Assembly: GCF_020055675.1 (NCBI RefSeq)
Contig: NZ_JAIPUS010000002.1
Location: 124,001 to 188,000, forward strand
Direction of reading: 5' to 3'
Origin: Marivita sp.
Lineage (GTDB): Bacteria > Pseudomonadota > Alphaproteobacteria > Rhodobacterales > Rhodobacteraceae
Length of the DNA: 64,000 nucleotides
In this document: positions 26,705 through 36,519 of the stretch, piece by piece
Numbering within the stretch: position 1 is the stretch's first letter
How the letters are laid out: every line of letters starts with the position of its first letter
Notes under the pieces: model-generated
Database searches by the model: none
Told to the model about the DNA's origin: nothing
Seen by the model: the letters and a program-made list of their open reading frames with translations, nothing else
Program-made: the position numbers and the translations under genes

Positions 26705-28195
26705 ATGATCTCTGTTGCACAATACCGACGCCAATGGACCCAGAACATCAGGGGCGACCTGCTCTCCGGCCTCGTCGTGGCCTTGGCCCTGATTCCCGAA
26801 GCCATCGCATTTTCGATCATCGCCGGCGTTGATCCGAAGGTCGGGCTCTATGCCTCGTTCTCCATCGCGGTCATCATCGCGATCACAGGGGGGCGCCCGG
26901 GGATGATCTCCGCGGCCACGGCCGCGACTGCGGTACTGATGGTCACGCTGGTCAAGGACCACGGTTTGGAATACTTGCTGGCAACCACCGTTCTGGCGGG
27001 ACTCTTGCAGATCGGCGCGGGGTTCCTGCGGCTCGGCTATGTGATGCGGTTTGTCTCGAAATCGGTGATGACCGGGTTCGTCAACGCGCTCGCCATCCTG
27101 ATTTTCATGGCGCAACTGCCCGAACTTGATCCGTCAAAGGTGCCGCCGCTCACCTATGCCCTCGTCGCGGGCGGGCTGGCGATCATCTACCTGTTTCCCC
27201 GGATCACCACTGCGATCCCCTCGCCACTTGTCACGATTTTGGTGCTGACAGCGCTGACCGTCGCCATGGGTTGGGATGTGCGCACGGTGGGCGACATGGG
27301 CGATTTGCCCGACACGCTGCCTGTGTTCCTGATCCCGGACATCCCGCTGACCTTCGAGACGCTCCAGATCATTTTCCCCTACGCGGTCGCCGTTGCCGTT
27401 GTCGGCCTGCTCGAAAGTCTGATGACCCAGCAGATCGTTGATGACCTTACCGACACATCATCCGACCGCAATCAGGAATGCATCGGCCAGGGCATTGCCA
27501 ATACCGCCACCGGCTTCATCGGCGGCATGGCGGGCTGTGCGATGATCGGCCAGTCGATCATCAACGTGAAATCCGGCGGCCGCGGACGGCTGTCAAGCTT
27601 TGCCGCGGGTGTCTACTTGCTGATCATGGTGGTGGTCATCGGCGATATCGTCGCGATGGTGCCCATGGCGGCGCTCGTCGCGATCATGATCATGGTGTCG
27701 ATCGGCACGTTCTCGTGGTCGTCGATCAAGAACCTGCGTGAACATCCACGCTCTTCCTCGATCGTGATGTTCGCCACCGTGTTCTTCGTGGTCTACACGC
27801 ATAACCTCGCTATCGGGGTGCTCGTGGGCGTGCTGCTGTCGGGTATCTTCTTTGCCTGGAAAATCTCGCAACTGTTCCGCGTCCGGACCGAGATGACACC
27901 ATCGGGCAGCCACCGCACCTACTACATCGAAGGCCAGCTTTTCTTCGCTTCCTCGGACGACTTCATGACAGCCTTCGACTTCAAGGAGGCGCCAGAGAAA
28001 GTAACCATCGACCTCAGCCGCGCCCACATCTGGGACATTTCCTCGGTTGCCGCATTGGACATGGCTGTGCTCAAGTTCCGCCGCGAAGGGGCAGAGGTCG
28101 AACTGATTGGGCTGAACGAAGCGTCCGAAACCATCGTCGACCGTCTTGCCATCCATGACAAGCCGGGCGCGATGGATGAACTTCTTGGCCACTAG
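26705..28195 (+). CDS. SulP-family anion transporter with STAS domain
   Basis: A 496-residue inner-membrane transporter for sulfate, bicarbonate or related anions. About a dozen hydrophobic segments begin with [20 protein letters not shown] near residue 26 (SulP signature). AAATAAT-type motifs and [15 protein letters not shown] near residue 280 (substrate loop) follow. The C-terminal STAS domain begins near residue 400, with ATP/GTP-anti-sigma-like regulation in the family. The ATG at 26705 is chosen because the upstream frame is low complexity. A universal stress protein gene follows after 12 bases, a pairing common for SulP proteins thought to carry bicarbonate; that substrate is inference. 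Confidence 0.9.
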   Translation: MISVAQYRRQWTQNIRGDLLSGLVVALALIPEAIAFSIIAGVDPKVGLYASFSIAVIIAITGGRPGMISAATAATAVLMVTLVKDHGLEYLLATTVLAGLLQIGAGFLRLGYVMRFVSKSVMTGFVNALAILIFMAQLPELDPSKVPPLTYALVAGGLAIIYLFPRITTAIPSPLVTILVLTALTVAMGWDVRTVGDMGDLPDTLPVFLIPDIPLTFETLQIIFPYAVAVAVVGLLESLMTQQIVDDLTDTSSDRNQECIGQGIANTATGFIGGMAGCAMIGQSIINVKSGGRGRLSSFAAGVYLLIMVVVIGDIVAMVPMAALVAIMIMVSIGTFSWSSIKNLREHPRSSSIVMFATVFFVVYTHNLAIGVLVGVLLSGIFFAWKISQLFRVRTEMTPSGSHRTYYIEGQLFFASSDDFMTAFDFKEAPEKVTIDLSRAHIWDISSVAALDMAVLKFRREGAEVELIGLNEASETIVDRLAIHDKPGAMDELLGH

Positions 28196-28207
28196 AAAGG
28201 GCAGACC

Positions 28208-29065
28208 ATGACAACCAATACACTTATCGCCCTCGTCGATGGCTCGGCGTATTCCGAAAGCGTCTGCCACCACGCCGCATGGATCGCCGCACGCAATGAC
28301 TGGACGGTCAAGATCTACCACGTCATGGGCCGACGCGACGCCGTCGACCAGCAGGACCTGTCCGGAGCGATCCGCCTCGGCGCCCGCAGCGCGCTGCTTG
28401 AAAAGCTTTCCAATCTGGATGCCGCGCGCGCCAAGCTGGCACATGAACACGGGCGGGCGATCCTCGAAGACGCCACATCCCTGATCCAGAAGGATGGCGA
28501 CATTCCAGTTCAAACGCGCTTGCGCCAGGGTGATCTGGTCGAAACGATTACCGCCAAGGAAGACACCGCCGACATGATCGTGATCGGCAAACGCGGCGAG
28601 GCGGCGGGCCACGCGATGGACCACCTGGGCTCCAACCTCGAACGCATCCTGCGCGCCAGCCATAAACCGGTGCTCATCGCCAACCGCGCCTTCACACAGA
28701 TCGAAACGGTACTCGTCGCCTTCGACGGCGGCCCGTCCGCACTCAAGGCGGTGGACTACATCGCCCGCAGCCCGCTCTTTTCCGGGCTCAAGGTGTCCCT
28801 TGTCTATGCCGGCAAGGACACACCGGAGATGCGCAAATCCCTGGACAACGCCGCCGCCACTCTCAAAGCAGGCGGGTTCGACCCCAACACGATCCTCGAG
28901 ACTGGAGAGCCGGAGAAGGTCCTGGCACGCATTACCGCCAACGAGACCCACGAATTGCTGGTCATGGGGGCCTATGGCCACAGCCGCGTCCGCTCCCTGC
29001 TCATCGGCTCAACCACGACCGAGATGATCCGCTCCTGCAAGGTGCCCGTGCTGATCATGCGCTAG
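28208..29065 (+). CDS. Tandem universal stress protein (UspA family)
   Basis: A 285-residue protein with two Usp domains. The first runs from about residue 4 (TLIALVDGSAYSESV) to 150 with DMIVIGKRGEA near residue 122. The second runs from about 160 (TVLVAFDGGPSALKA) with LLVMGAYGHSRVRSLLIGSTT near residue 250, the ATP-binding G-2x-G-9x-G-S/T motif of the family. It sits 12 bases after the SulP gene with GAAAGGG before the ATG, so both are one operon. It may regulate the transporter, for example by binding nucleotide; this is inference. Confidence 0.92.
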   Translation: MTTNTLIALVDGSAYSESVCHHAAWIAARNDWTVKIYHVMGRRDAVDQQDLSGAIRLGARSALLEKLSNLDAARAKLAHEHGRAILEDATSLIQKDGDIPVQTRLRQGDLVETITAKEDTADMIVIGKRGEAAGHAMDHLGSNLERILRASHKPVLIANRAFTQIETVLVAFDGGPSALKAVDYIARSPLFSGLKVSLVYAGKDTPEMRKSLDNAAATLKAGGFDPNTILETGEPEKVLARITANETHELLVMGAYGHSRVRSLLIGSTTTEMIRSCKVPVLIMR

Positions 29066-29161
29066 GGGTGTCGAAGTCAATTCCACTCACGCGGCCTGCC
29101 CTCATCTCTTGACACAAGGCATCCAAGAACGCGTTAAACCACGACCAACTTTTGCGCGACA

Positions 29162-29180
29162 CCCCCTGGTTTTCCGGGGG
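29162..29180. terminator. GC-rich stem-loop between convergent genes
   Basis: CCCCCTGG-TTTT-CCGGGGG (one bulged T) forms a strong hairpin in the 164-base space between the Usp and ABC ATPase stops. An alternative fold pairs GGGGAGG (29177-29183) with CCTCCCC (29193-29199). Both could serve as a two-way terminator; T-runs are weak. Confidence 0.4.
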
Positions 29181-29229
29181 AGGCAGTGTCGCCCTCCCCA
29201 CACGGACTTGCGAAGCACGCGGCAGACGG

Positions 29230-30867
29230 TCAGTTCCCGGCACTCTCCATCTTGCGGTGCGCAATCACCTCTTCGAGCCAGCCGAGCTTCATCTCCGGCA
29301 CGGAGCTGAGCAGAAGATCGGTGTAGTCGTCGAACGGCGGGCTGAGCACATCCGATTTCGTCCCGTAGCGCACGACCTCGCCACGGTACATCACCGCGAC
29401 ACTGTCGGCGATGGCCTTCACCGTCGCAAGGTCATGGGTGATGAAGAGAAACGCGACATCCTCAATTTTCTGCAGATCCAGCAAGAGCTTGAGAATACCG
29501 TCCGCCACGAGCGGATCGAGCGCGCTCGTTACCTCGTCGCAGATGATCATCTTCGGCTTGGCGGCCAGGGCGCGCGCAATGCACACACGTTGTTTCTGAC
29601 CACCCGAAAGCTCGGCGGGGTAACGGTCCTGGAACCCCTCGCCCAGTTCGATCTGATCGAGAAGGTCTTGAATGCGCTTTTGCTTTTCCTTGCCCTTCAG
29701 ACCGAAATAGAACTCCAGGGGGCGCCCGATGATCGTGCCCACGGTCTGGCGCGGGTTCATCGCCGTGTCGGCCATCTGGTAGATAAGCTGCAATTCGCGC
29801 AAATCCTCCTTGGACCGGTTCTTCATCACCGGGTCGAGGTCGCGCCCAGCGAAATGGATCCGCCCCACGCGCTGCGGCAAAAGCCCGGTGATCACCCGCG
29901 CAAGGGTCGATTTTCCGGATCCGCTTTCGCCCACGAGAGCCAGGGTCTGGCCCGGATGCAGCTCCACATTCACGTTCTTGAGCACATCAAAATTCGTGCC
30001 GCGATAGCGCGCCGTGACATTCTCGATCTTGAGCGCAGGCGACGGCGACGGCTGCTTTTCCTCGTGGTCGATCGAGCGCACGGAGACCAGCGCCTGTGTG
30101 TACTCTTCCTGTGGATTGTTGATGATCTGGTCGGTCGTGCCGTATTCCACCATGTCACCCGTCTTTAGCACCATGATGTCATCGCTGACCTGTGCCACCA
30201 CGGCAAGGTCATGGGTGATATAGAGCGCGGCCACGCCGGTTGCCGCGATGGCCTCCTTGATCGCCATCAACACTTCGATCTGCGTCGTCACATCGAGCGC
30301 CGTCGTCGGCTCGTCGAAGACGACAAGGTCCGGCTCGGGACAGAGCGCCAGCGCGGTCATGCAGCGTTGCAGCTGCCCGCCAGAGACCTGATGCGGAAAG
30401 CGCCGGCCGATGTGTTCGGGATCCGGCAGACCCAGCTTCTTGAACAGGTACACCGCGCGCTGCTCGGCCTCGTGCCGGGAAAACTTGCCCTGCTTGATGG
30501 CCGCTTCGGTGACCTGCTCCATGATCCGCTTGGCCGGGTTGAAGCTCGCCGCCGCCGACTGGCTCACATAGGTCACTTCCCCGCCGCGCAACCGGCGCAG
30601 ATCGCCCAGGCTGCTTTGCATTATGTCGCGCCCGTTGACCCAGACCTCGCCGCCGGTAATCCTGACGCCGCCGCGGCCATAGGCCATCGTCGCCAGGCCG
30701 ATCGTGGACTTGCCCGCACCGCTCTCGCCGATAAGCCCGAGCACCCTGCCCTTTTCCAGGTCGAACGAAACCCCGTGGACGATCTCGATGTCATGCGGCT
30801 TCTCGCCGGGCGGGTAGACGGTCGCCCCGATCCTGAGATCGCGGACTTTCACAAATGGATCACTCAT
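29230..30867 (-). CDS. Dipeptide/oligopeptide-type ABC transporter, fused double ATPase (DppD-DppF)
   Basis: A 545-residue fusion of two nucleotide-binding domains that power peptide-family import. Domain 1 has Walker A GLIGESGAGKST near residue 42, signature VSGGQLQR near residue 165, and VVFDEPTTALDV just after. Domain 2 has Walker A ALVGESGSGKST near residue 315, signature LSGGQKQRVCIARAL near residue 427, and MIICDEVTSALD. A short oligopeptide-type tail follows each. It is the last gene of the operon and overlaps the permease gene by 4 bases. Substrate is unknown; the S15 hydrolase upstream hints at peptides or acylated compounds. Confidence 0.93.
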   Translation of the reverse strand: MSDPFVKVRDLRIGATVYPPGEKPHDIEIVHGVSFDLEKGRVLGLIGESGAGKSTIGLATMAYGRGGVRITGGEVWVNGRDIMQSSLGDLRRLRGGEVTYVSQSAAASFNPAKRIMEQVTEAAIKQGKFSRHEAEQRAVYLFKKLGLPDPEHIGRRFPHQVSGGQLQRCMTALALCPEPDLVVFDEPTTALDVTTQIEVLMAIKEAIAATGVAALYITHDLAVVAQVSDDIMVLKTGDMVEYGTTDQIINNPQEEYTQALVSVRSIDHEEKQPSPSPALKIENVTARYRGTNFDVLKNVNVELHPGQTLALVGESGSGKSTLARVITGLLPQRVGRIHFAGRDLDPVMKNRSKEDLRELQLIYQMADTAMNPRQTVGTIIGRPLEFYFGLKGKEKQKRIQDLLDQIELGEGFQDRYPAELSGGQKQRVCIARALAAKPKMIICDEVTSALDPLVADGILKLLLDLQKIEDVAFLFITHDLATVKAIADSVAVMYRGEVVRYGTKSDVLSPPFDDYTDLLLSSVPEMKLGWLEEVIAHRKMESAGN

Positions 30868-31682
30868 CCGCGGCCTCCTTTCAGGCTTGTGGTCCGGTTG
30901 AGGATCCAGTCAGCAACGAGATTGACACTGATCGCCAGCGTGGCGATGGCCACCGCCGGATAAAGCGCCGCGCCGATCCCGTAGACAATGCCGTCCTTGT
31001 TTTCCTTCACGATCCCACCCCAGTCGGCCAAGGGCGGCTGCACGCCCAGCCCCAGGAACGACAATGTCGAGATGAACAGCACCGCAAAGATGAACCGAAG
31101 TCCCATTTCCGCAACAAGCGGGCTGAGTGCGTTGGGCAGGATCTCGCGGAAGATGACCCATCCGCGTCCCTCCCCCCGAAGCGTCGCCGCTTCGACAAAT
31201 TCCATCGCGTTGATGTCGACGGCCACCGCCCTGGCTAGGCGGAAGACCCGTGTGCTGTCCAAAACCCCCATGACCACGATGAGGATCGGCACGGTCACTG
31301 GCATGACGGACAGGATCACCAGTGCGAGGATAAGCGAAGGGATAGACATGACGAGGTCAACCGACCGGCTCAGCAGCTGGTCGGCCCAGCCGCCCAGAAC
31401 CGCCGCCAGGAAGCCCAGAACGGAGCCCATGGTGAAAGACAGGATGGTCGCCGCCGTGGCGATATAGATCGTGGTCTGCCCGCCGTAGATCATCCGGGTG
31501 AGCAGGTCGCGCCCGATATTGTCGGTGCCGAGCCAATGGGCCGCGCTCGACGGCTCCCAGACATCGCCCACGACTTCTGCCATGCCATAGGGCGCAAGCC
31601 ACGGCGCAAAGATCGCCATCGCGAAATAAAGACAGACGAAGAACAGCCCGATCATGGCTGAAAGAGGCATGTTCTTGATCAT
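30864..31682 (-). CDS. ABC transporter permease, DppC type
   Basis: A 272-residue inner-membrane permease. The N-terminal segment and five further hydrophobic stretches surround the EAA loop (EFVEAATLRGEGRGWVIFREI near residue 160), which contacts the ATPase. The cytoplasmic-side sequence SAAHWLGTDNIGRDLLTRMIYG near residue 47 is the DppC/OppC hallmark. It overlaps both neighbours by 4 bases (ATGA), showing translational coupling. Confidence 0.93.
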   Translation of the reverse strand: MIKNMPLSAMIGLFFVCLYFAMAIFAPWLAPYGMAEVVGDVWEPSSAAHWLGTDNIGRDLLTRMIYGGQTTIYIATAATILSFTMGSVLGFLAAVLGGWADQLLSRSVDLVMSIPSLILALVILSVMPVTVPILIVVMGVLDSTRVFRLARAVAVDINAMEFVEAATLRGEGRGWVIFREILPNALSPLVAEMGLRFIFAVLFISTLSFLGLGVQPPLADWGGIVKENKDGIVYGIGAALYPAVAIATLAISVNLVADWILNRTTSLKGGRG

Positions 31683-32635
31683 TTCGGGTGCCTCAGTTTC
31701 GGGTTCGACAGGATCGAAACGACATCGGCGATCATATTGAGTGTGATATAGACCGCCGCAAAGATCAGGCCGCAGGCTTGCACCACGGGCAGGTCGCGTT
31801 TCGAGACGTGATCGACGAGATACTGGCCCATGCCCGGATAGGTAAAGACCACCTCGACGACAACGACACCCACAACGAGATAGGCGAGGTTCAGCATAAC
31901 GACATTCACGACCGGCGAGATGGAATTGGGAAACGCGTGCTTCCAGATAATGTTGAATTTCGTCAGCCCCTTGAGATCCGCCGTCTCGATATAGGGCGAC
32001 TGCATCACGTTGAGGATCGCCGCGCGTGTCATCCGCATCATGTGCGCCAGAACAACGAGAGTGAGCACAGCAACCGGAAGCGCAATTGAGTGGAGCTTTT
32101 GCCCGAGGTTCATGCCGTCATGGATCATCGACACGGTCGGCGCCCAGCCAAGCTTCACCCCGACAAAATACATAAGCACGTAACCGATGAGAAATTCCGG
32201 AATGGAGATCGTCGAAAGCGTGACCCCTGAAATCAGTTTGTCGGGCCAGCGGTCGCGGTAGCGCACGGCAAGAAGCCCCAGCAGAATCGCCAGTGGAACG
32301 GCGATCACGGCCGCCCAGAACGCCAGGAAAAGCGTGTTCTCGAGACGGCTGCCGATGCTTTCGGCGATATCCTTGCCGTTGGTCAGCGCGGTGCCCAGAT
32401 CGCCGGTCAAGACGCCGCCGAGCCATTCGAAATAACGGGTGAGCGGTGGATCGTTCACGCCCAGCTCATCGCGCAGATTGGCGAGCGCCTCCGGCGTGGC
32501 AGACTGGCCGAGAATGGCTTGCGCCACATCTCCGGGCAGAATGAGCGTGCCCCAGAAGATGAGGATCGACACGAGAAAGAGCAAAAGGAGGCCCAACGCG
32601 ATGCGTTGGACCACCAGTCTCAGTGCAGGACCCAT
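31679..32635 (-). CDS. ABC transporter permease, DppB type
   Basis: A 318-residue permease with about six transmembrane segments. The long periplasmic loop carries LRDELGVNDPPLTRYFEWL near residue 58 (DppB/OppB hallmark), and the EAA loop MRMTRAAILNVMQSPYIETA is near residue 205. The ATG at 32635 starts 2 bases after the binding-protein stop and fits the family N-terminus. An ATG at 32653 inside the preceding gene would add 6 residues; neither has a strong ribosome binding site. Confidence 0.9.
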   Translation of the reverse strand: MGPALRLVVQRIALGLLLLFLVSILIFWGTLILPGDVAQAILGQSATPEALANLRDELGVNDPPLTRYFEWLGGVLTGDLGTALTNGKDIAESIGSRLENTLFLAFWAAVIAVPLAILLGLLAVRYRDRWPDKLISGVTLSTISIPEFLIGYVLMYFVGVKLGWAPTVSMIHDGMNLGQKLHSIALPVAVLTLVVLAHMMRMTRAAILNVMQSPYIETADLKGLTKFNIIWKHAFPNSISPVVNVVMLNLAYLVVGVVVVEVVFTYPGMGQYLVDHVSKRDLPVVQACGLIFAAVYITLNMIADVVSILSNPKLRHPK

Positions 32636-32637
32636 GA

Positions 32638-34227
32638 TTATGCGGTGACCCACATTTCGATCGGCGCGTAGAAGTTCATCAACTCGAAGCCCGGGGTGCC
32701 TTCGCGGAATCCGGCGACCTCGTCGCTCATTCCGTCGATGAAGTCGTTGAACATCGGGCAGATGAGGCCACCTTCGTCGCGCACCATCGACCCCATGTCG
32801 GCATACATCTGGGTTCGCTTGGCCTCGTCCAGCTCTGCGCGTGCCGCCAAGAGAAGCTGGTCGAATTGCTCGTTCTTGAAGCGGGTGTCGTTCCAGTCCG
32901 CCGTGCTCAGATAGGCGGTGGTGAACATCTGATCCTGCGTCGGGCGGCCGCCCCAGTAGCTGGTGCAGAAGGGCTGGACGTTCCAGACCTCCGACCAGTA
33001 ACCGTCGTTCGGCTCTCGCTTGATCTCGACGGGGATGCCGGCCGCTTCACAGGTCTGCTGGAAGAGCGCCGCGGCGTCCGGCGCGCCCGGGAAGGCGTTG
33101 TCCGAGGTGCGCAGGAGGACAGGGTCCGTCTGGCCCGACTTCTTCCAGTGGAAGGCCGCCTTGTCCGGATCGTAGGCGCGCTGCTCCAGTTCGGTATAAA
33201 GCGGATAGGACGCGTTGATCGGCGTATCGTTGCCCACCGTTCCATAACCGGACAGGATCTTTTCGACCATTTCCTCGCGGTTCATCGCGTATTTCAACGC
33301 CATCATGACGTCTTGATTGTCGAATGGCGCCGTGTCGACATGAGCGATGAACACATAGTGTCCCGGGCCCGACTTGCTTCTGATCGTGATGTTCGGGGCG
33401 CGACCGACCAGACCCGCCGTGCGCGGAGGAACACGGTTGACCATATGCACCTGACCCGATTGCAGCGCGGCGACGCGGGCCGTGTCGTCATTGATGATGA
33501 TGAGTTCCACGGTCGAGGCATGGCCGATCGCGCTGTCCCAGTGGTTGGGGTTCTTCTCGAACACGAGGCGCACACCCATATCCGCCGAGGCCAGCGTGTA
33601 AGGACCGCTGCCAATGCAGGCGGTCGGGTCGTCCTTGCCGCCGTTCGGTTGGATCATCAGGTGATAATCGGACATGAGGTACGGAAGGTCGGCATTGGGA
33701 GCGTCCAATTCCAGCACGAATGTCGACGCATCCGGCGCGCTCATGGACTTGATGCCGCGCAAGAGGCCAAGGGCGCCCGATTTTGTGTCTTCGCCAGAGT
33801 GGCGTTCAATCGTGGCGAGAACGTCGTCCGCCGTTACTGTCTTGCCGTTCGAGAAGGTGATGTCCGGGCGGATGTTGAAGGTCCAGACCTTGGCATCCGG
33901 CGAGGAAGAATAGCTCTCGGCCACTTTGCCATTCAGCCCGCCGTCATCGGCCAGTTCAACCAGGGGCTCGCCCCACATACGCACGATTTGCGACATTGTC
34001 GCGTTGGCGGCCAGCGCCGGATCAAGGCTATCGCCCGAACCGCCACCTTGAATACCGACTTTGATTGTCCCGCCCTTTTGCGGGCCTGCCGCGCGAACGG
34101 CTCCTGCCAGCATCGTGTTGGCTGCCACCGCGGTTACACCCAACGCTGCCGCGCGGCCGAAGAATTCTCGGCGCGAAATACGGCCCAACGCAGCGTTGAC
34201 CTTCAAATAGTCGAGTTGATCTTTCAT
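32638..34227 (-). CDS. ABC transporter periplasmic substrate-binding protein, family 5 (DppA-like)
   Basis: A 529-residue binding protein exported by the Tat system. SRREFFGRAAALGVTAVAA near residue 18 is a twin-arginine signal, ending near the AGAVRAAG cleavage region. The mature part has the family 5 stretch DPALAANATMSQIVRMWGEPLVEL and WTFNIRPDITFSNGKTVTADDV. The ATG at 34227 has GGAG 7 bases upstream. It is followed at once by the two permeases and ATPase, so the whole import system lies in one operon. Substrate could be peptides, but this family also binds nickel, opines and glycosides. Confidence 0.92.
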   Translation of the reverse strand: MKDQLDYLKVNAALGRISRREFFGRAAALGVTAVAANTMLAGAVRAAGPQKGGTIKVGIQGGGSGDSLDPALAANATMSQIVRMWGEPLVELADDGGLNGKVAESYSSSPDAKVWTFNIRPDITFSNGKTVTADDVLATIERHSGEDTKSGALGLLRGIKSMSAPDASTFVLELDAPNADLPYLMSDYHLMIQPNGGKDDPTACIGSGPYTLASADMGVRLVFEKNPNHWDSAIGHASTVELIIINDDTARVAALQSGQVHMVNRVPPRTAGLVGRAPNITIRSKSGPGHYVFIAHVDTAPFDNQDVMMALKYAMNREEMVEKILSGYGTVGNDTPINASYPLYTELEQRAYDPDKAAFHWKKSGQTDPVLLRTSDNAFPGAPDAAALFQQTCEAAGIPVEIKREPNDGYWSEVWNVQPFCTSYWGGRPTQDQMFTTAYLSTADWNDTRFKNEQFDQLLLAARAELDEAKRTQMYADMGSMVRDEGGLICPMFNDFIDGMSDEVAGFREGTPGFELMNFYAPIEMWVTA

Positions 34228-34357
34228 AACTGTCTCCATGTTGATGTTTTTTTCCAGCGTATTGGATGCGCTGTGGAATTTTTCTTGATTATCCAGTCAA
34301 TAAAAACCCATGCCTTCGGTCAGGGCAAGGTTTTCCTCCCTGATCGGGGATTGGCTC

Positions 34358-36355
34358 CTACTGATGGTCTCTTGCGATCTTGTCGGCGACGTCCCTTTCA
34401 TACACCAATATGTCGTTCTCATAGGCCTCGATCCGTGCACTGAGATGGAAATCCTGCGCATCGCTCGACATCTGCGCATATGTCTCGGTGCGCAGGATCA
34501 ACCCCTCCCGTTCGGTCTCTTGGGTCCAATGCGTCTCTGCCCGCGCCGAAAGCGGATCGTCCGGACGAATCGTCCATCGTTCCCGGCTGACACCACCGCT
34601 CACGAGCCCATGCACCAGATCGCGGCGCTTGCCGAAATCATCCTCGATGACGAGCGTCACCTCCCCCGTCGCAAGATCATGCGTCTCGCGGCGGATATTC
34701 TCGGGGCTGCGCAGCTCTTCGGTCTGCCAGCCTTCTGCGCCATCGGGCGGCTCGAAGCGCCATTCCTCCGCTGTCGCGGCAGCCCGCTCGGGCAGGTCCA
34801 ATGCGCCTTGCGTGATCGTCAGTGCGGTTCGTTCGGGTGCGGGCCAGATCAACGGCCAGTAAGCGGTCGAGACCGCGACGGCGATGCGATGCCCCTGCGG
34901 CACGCGATAGGCGATCTGGTCCAGCACCACCTCCACGTCATAAAATCGGCCCGGCTCCATCGGCTCGGGGGCCGCGTGGCTGTCGCGATGCGCGAGGTTG
35001 AGCACGCCATAAGTGATCCGCGTGCTTTGGCCGTCCGGGTGCACATGATTCAACCGCACAGCGATCTGCCCTTGCTGTGTATCGGCGCTCAGCCTGAGGG
35101 TCAGCTTTGGCTGCCCGACGATATCGACGGCACTTTCCAGCGTGTCACCCGTCCACACAGCGGAGTGCAGGTCATCGACGCGCTGATCGCCGCTCAGCTC
35201 CGGACCGCGCCCGATGGCATAGTATTCCGAGCCGCCCAGCCCGCAGGTCGCATCGCTGGCCACCGGCACCGAAATCTCGGTCGCCGCGCCGCCAAGCCGG
35301 CCTCCCGCACCCAGCGCCAGACTGCGCATCGCGCCGCCGGTTTGCGCGTCGGCGATCCAGATGCCCTCCTTTGGTTGATTGATCCGCGACGGTGCATGGC
35401 CTTCCATCAGGTACATGCGCATCGCCGGATCCTCCTCGACGCCCGTTTCTTCACCTTTGAGCCAGCGGTCCCACCAGCGCTTGGCCTCCTGCAGGAAACC
35501 GATCCTTGGCTCTGGCACCGCGATATGCGGGTAAAGGTGCACCCAGGGGCCGAGAATGCCTTTGGCACCCTCGATATTGTCGACCAGCGCCGGAACGGTG
35601 TTCTTGTAGCCATCGGCCCAGCCGCTCAGGGCCAGAACCTTCGCTTCAATCGCGCGATAGTCTTCGCAGATCGAGCCATGTTCCCAATAGGCGTCCCGCT
35701 TCTGGTGACGCAGCCACGTGGAAATGAGAAACGGCTCGTGTTCCAGCCGTGTCATCCAGAGGTCGCGCCAATCGTCTCTCAACGCAGGGTCTGGCGGCCG
35801 CGAGGAATAGGCCCACATAGTCGAGGACCAAGCGAGATTTTCATTCAGCAGGCACCCGCCCTTGTAATGAATGTCATCGGCAAAACGATCGACCGTAGAG
35901 CAGAGCGTGATGATCGCCTTGAGCGGCTCGGGGGCCATCGCTGCAACCTGGAGGCCGTTGAACCCGCCCCAGCTGATCCCCTGCATGCCGACATTGCCGG
36001 TGCACCAGGGCTGGCTTGCGGCCCAGTTGATGATCTCGACAGCATCGTCCAGTTCCTGCTGGGTGTATTCGTCCTCCATCAGCCCATGACTGTCACCGTT
36101 GCCGCGCATGTCCACGCGCAACACCGCATAGCCCCGCGCGGCCATCCACGGATGGCTGATCTCGTCACGGGCCGTAGTCCCGTCGCGTTTGCGGTACGGC
36201 AGGTGCTCGACAATGGCCGGAACAGGACGCGCCTCGGCATCCGCAGGGATCCAGGCGCGGATCGAAAGGCGGCAGCCGTCGGACATGTCCAGCCCGAGAT
36301 CGGCGATGTCCCTTACTTCGCGCAGGTGGCCCTCAAGATCAGAATTTTTTCGCAT
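34358..36355 (-). CDS. CocE/NonD-type hydrolase, peptidase S15 family
   Basis: A 665-residue alpha/beta hydrolase with a C-terminal X-Pro dipeptidyl-peptidase-type jelly-roll. The nucleophile Ser is in GMQGISWGGF (residue 128) and RVDMRGNGDSHG near residue 80 is the family oxyanion region. LSGWADGYKN near residue 240 holds the acid Asp, and GPWVHLYPH near residue 268 the His. Members include X-Pro dipeptidyl peptidases, cocaine esterase and glutaryl-7-ACA acylases, so the substrate is uncertain. The start is ambiguous: an ATG at 36406 would add 17 residues. It is upstream of the peptide-type ABC genes on the same strand, 130 bases away, probably in the same regulatory unit. Confidence 0.88.
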   Translation of the reverse strand: MRKNSDLEGHLREVRDIADLGLDMSDGCRLSIRAWIPADAEARPVPAIVEHLPYRKRDGTTARDEISHPWMAARGYAVLRVDMRGNGDSHGLMEDEYTQQELDDAVEIINWAASQPWCTGNVGMQGISWGGFNGLQVAAMAPEPLKAIITLCSTVDRFADDIHYKGGCLLNENLAWSSTMWAYSSRPPDPALRDDWRDLWMTRLEHEPFLISTWLRHQKRDAYWEHGSICEDYRAIEAKVLALSGWADGYKNTVPALVDNIEGAKGILGPWVHLYPHIAVPEPRIGFLQEAKRWWDRWLKGEETGVEEDPAMRMYLMEGHAPSRINQPKEGIWIADAQTGGAMRSLALGAGGRLGGAATEISVPVASDATCGLGGSEYYAIGRGPELSGDQRVDDLHSAVWTGDTLESAVDIVGQPKLTLRLSADTQQGQIAVRLNHVHPDGQSTRITYGVLNLAHRDSHAAPEPMEPGRFYDVEVVLDQIAYRVPQGHRIAVAVSTAYWPLIWPAPERTALTITQGALDLPERAAATAEEWRFEPPDGAEGWQTEELRSPENIRRETHDLATGEVTLVIEDDFGKRRDLVHGLVSGGVSRERWTIRPDDPLSARAETHWTQETEREGLILRTETYAQMSSDAQDFHLSARIEAYENDILVYERDVADKIARDHQ

Positions 36356-36492
36356 GGCATAATGTTCAGGGGCTGGCGCCCCAGTGTCAACAGGACAATT
36401 GGCCAAAGCGGATCACCACAGCAACCGCCCCCGCACGAGACTTATGGCCTGGTCCAGACCCTTCTGTATCTCCACTTGCCATGTTGAGCCGA

Positions 36493-36502
36493 TAACCGGT
36501 TA
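36493..36502. promoter_or_regulatory. Short palindrome before the DUF2306 gene
   Basis: TAACCGGTTA is a perfect 10-bp palindrome, 17 bases before the ATG at 36520, in the divergent space with the S15 hydrolase. It could be a regulator site, but 10-bp palindromes also occur by chance. Confidence 0.25.
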
Positions 36503-36519
36503 CGCGCTATCAGGGCGTC

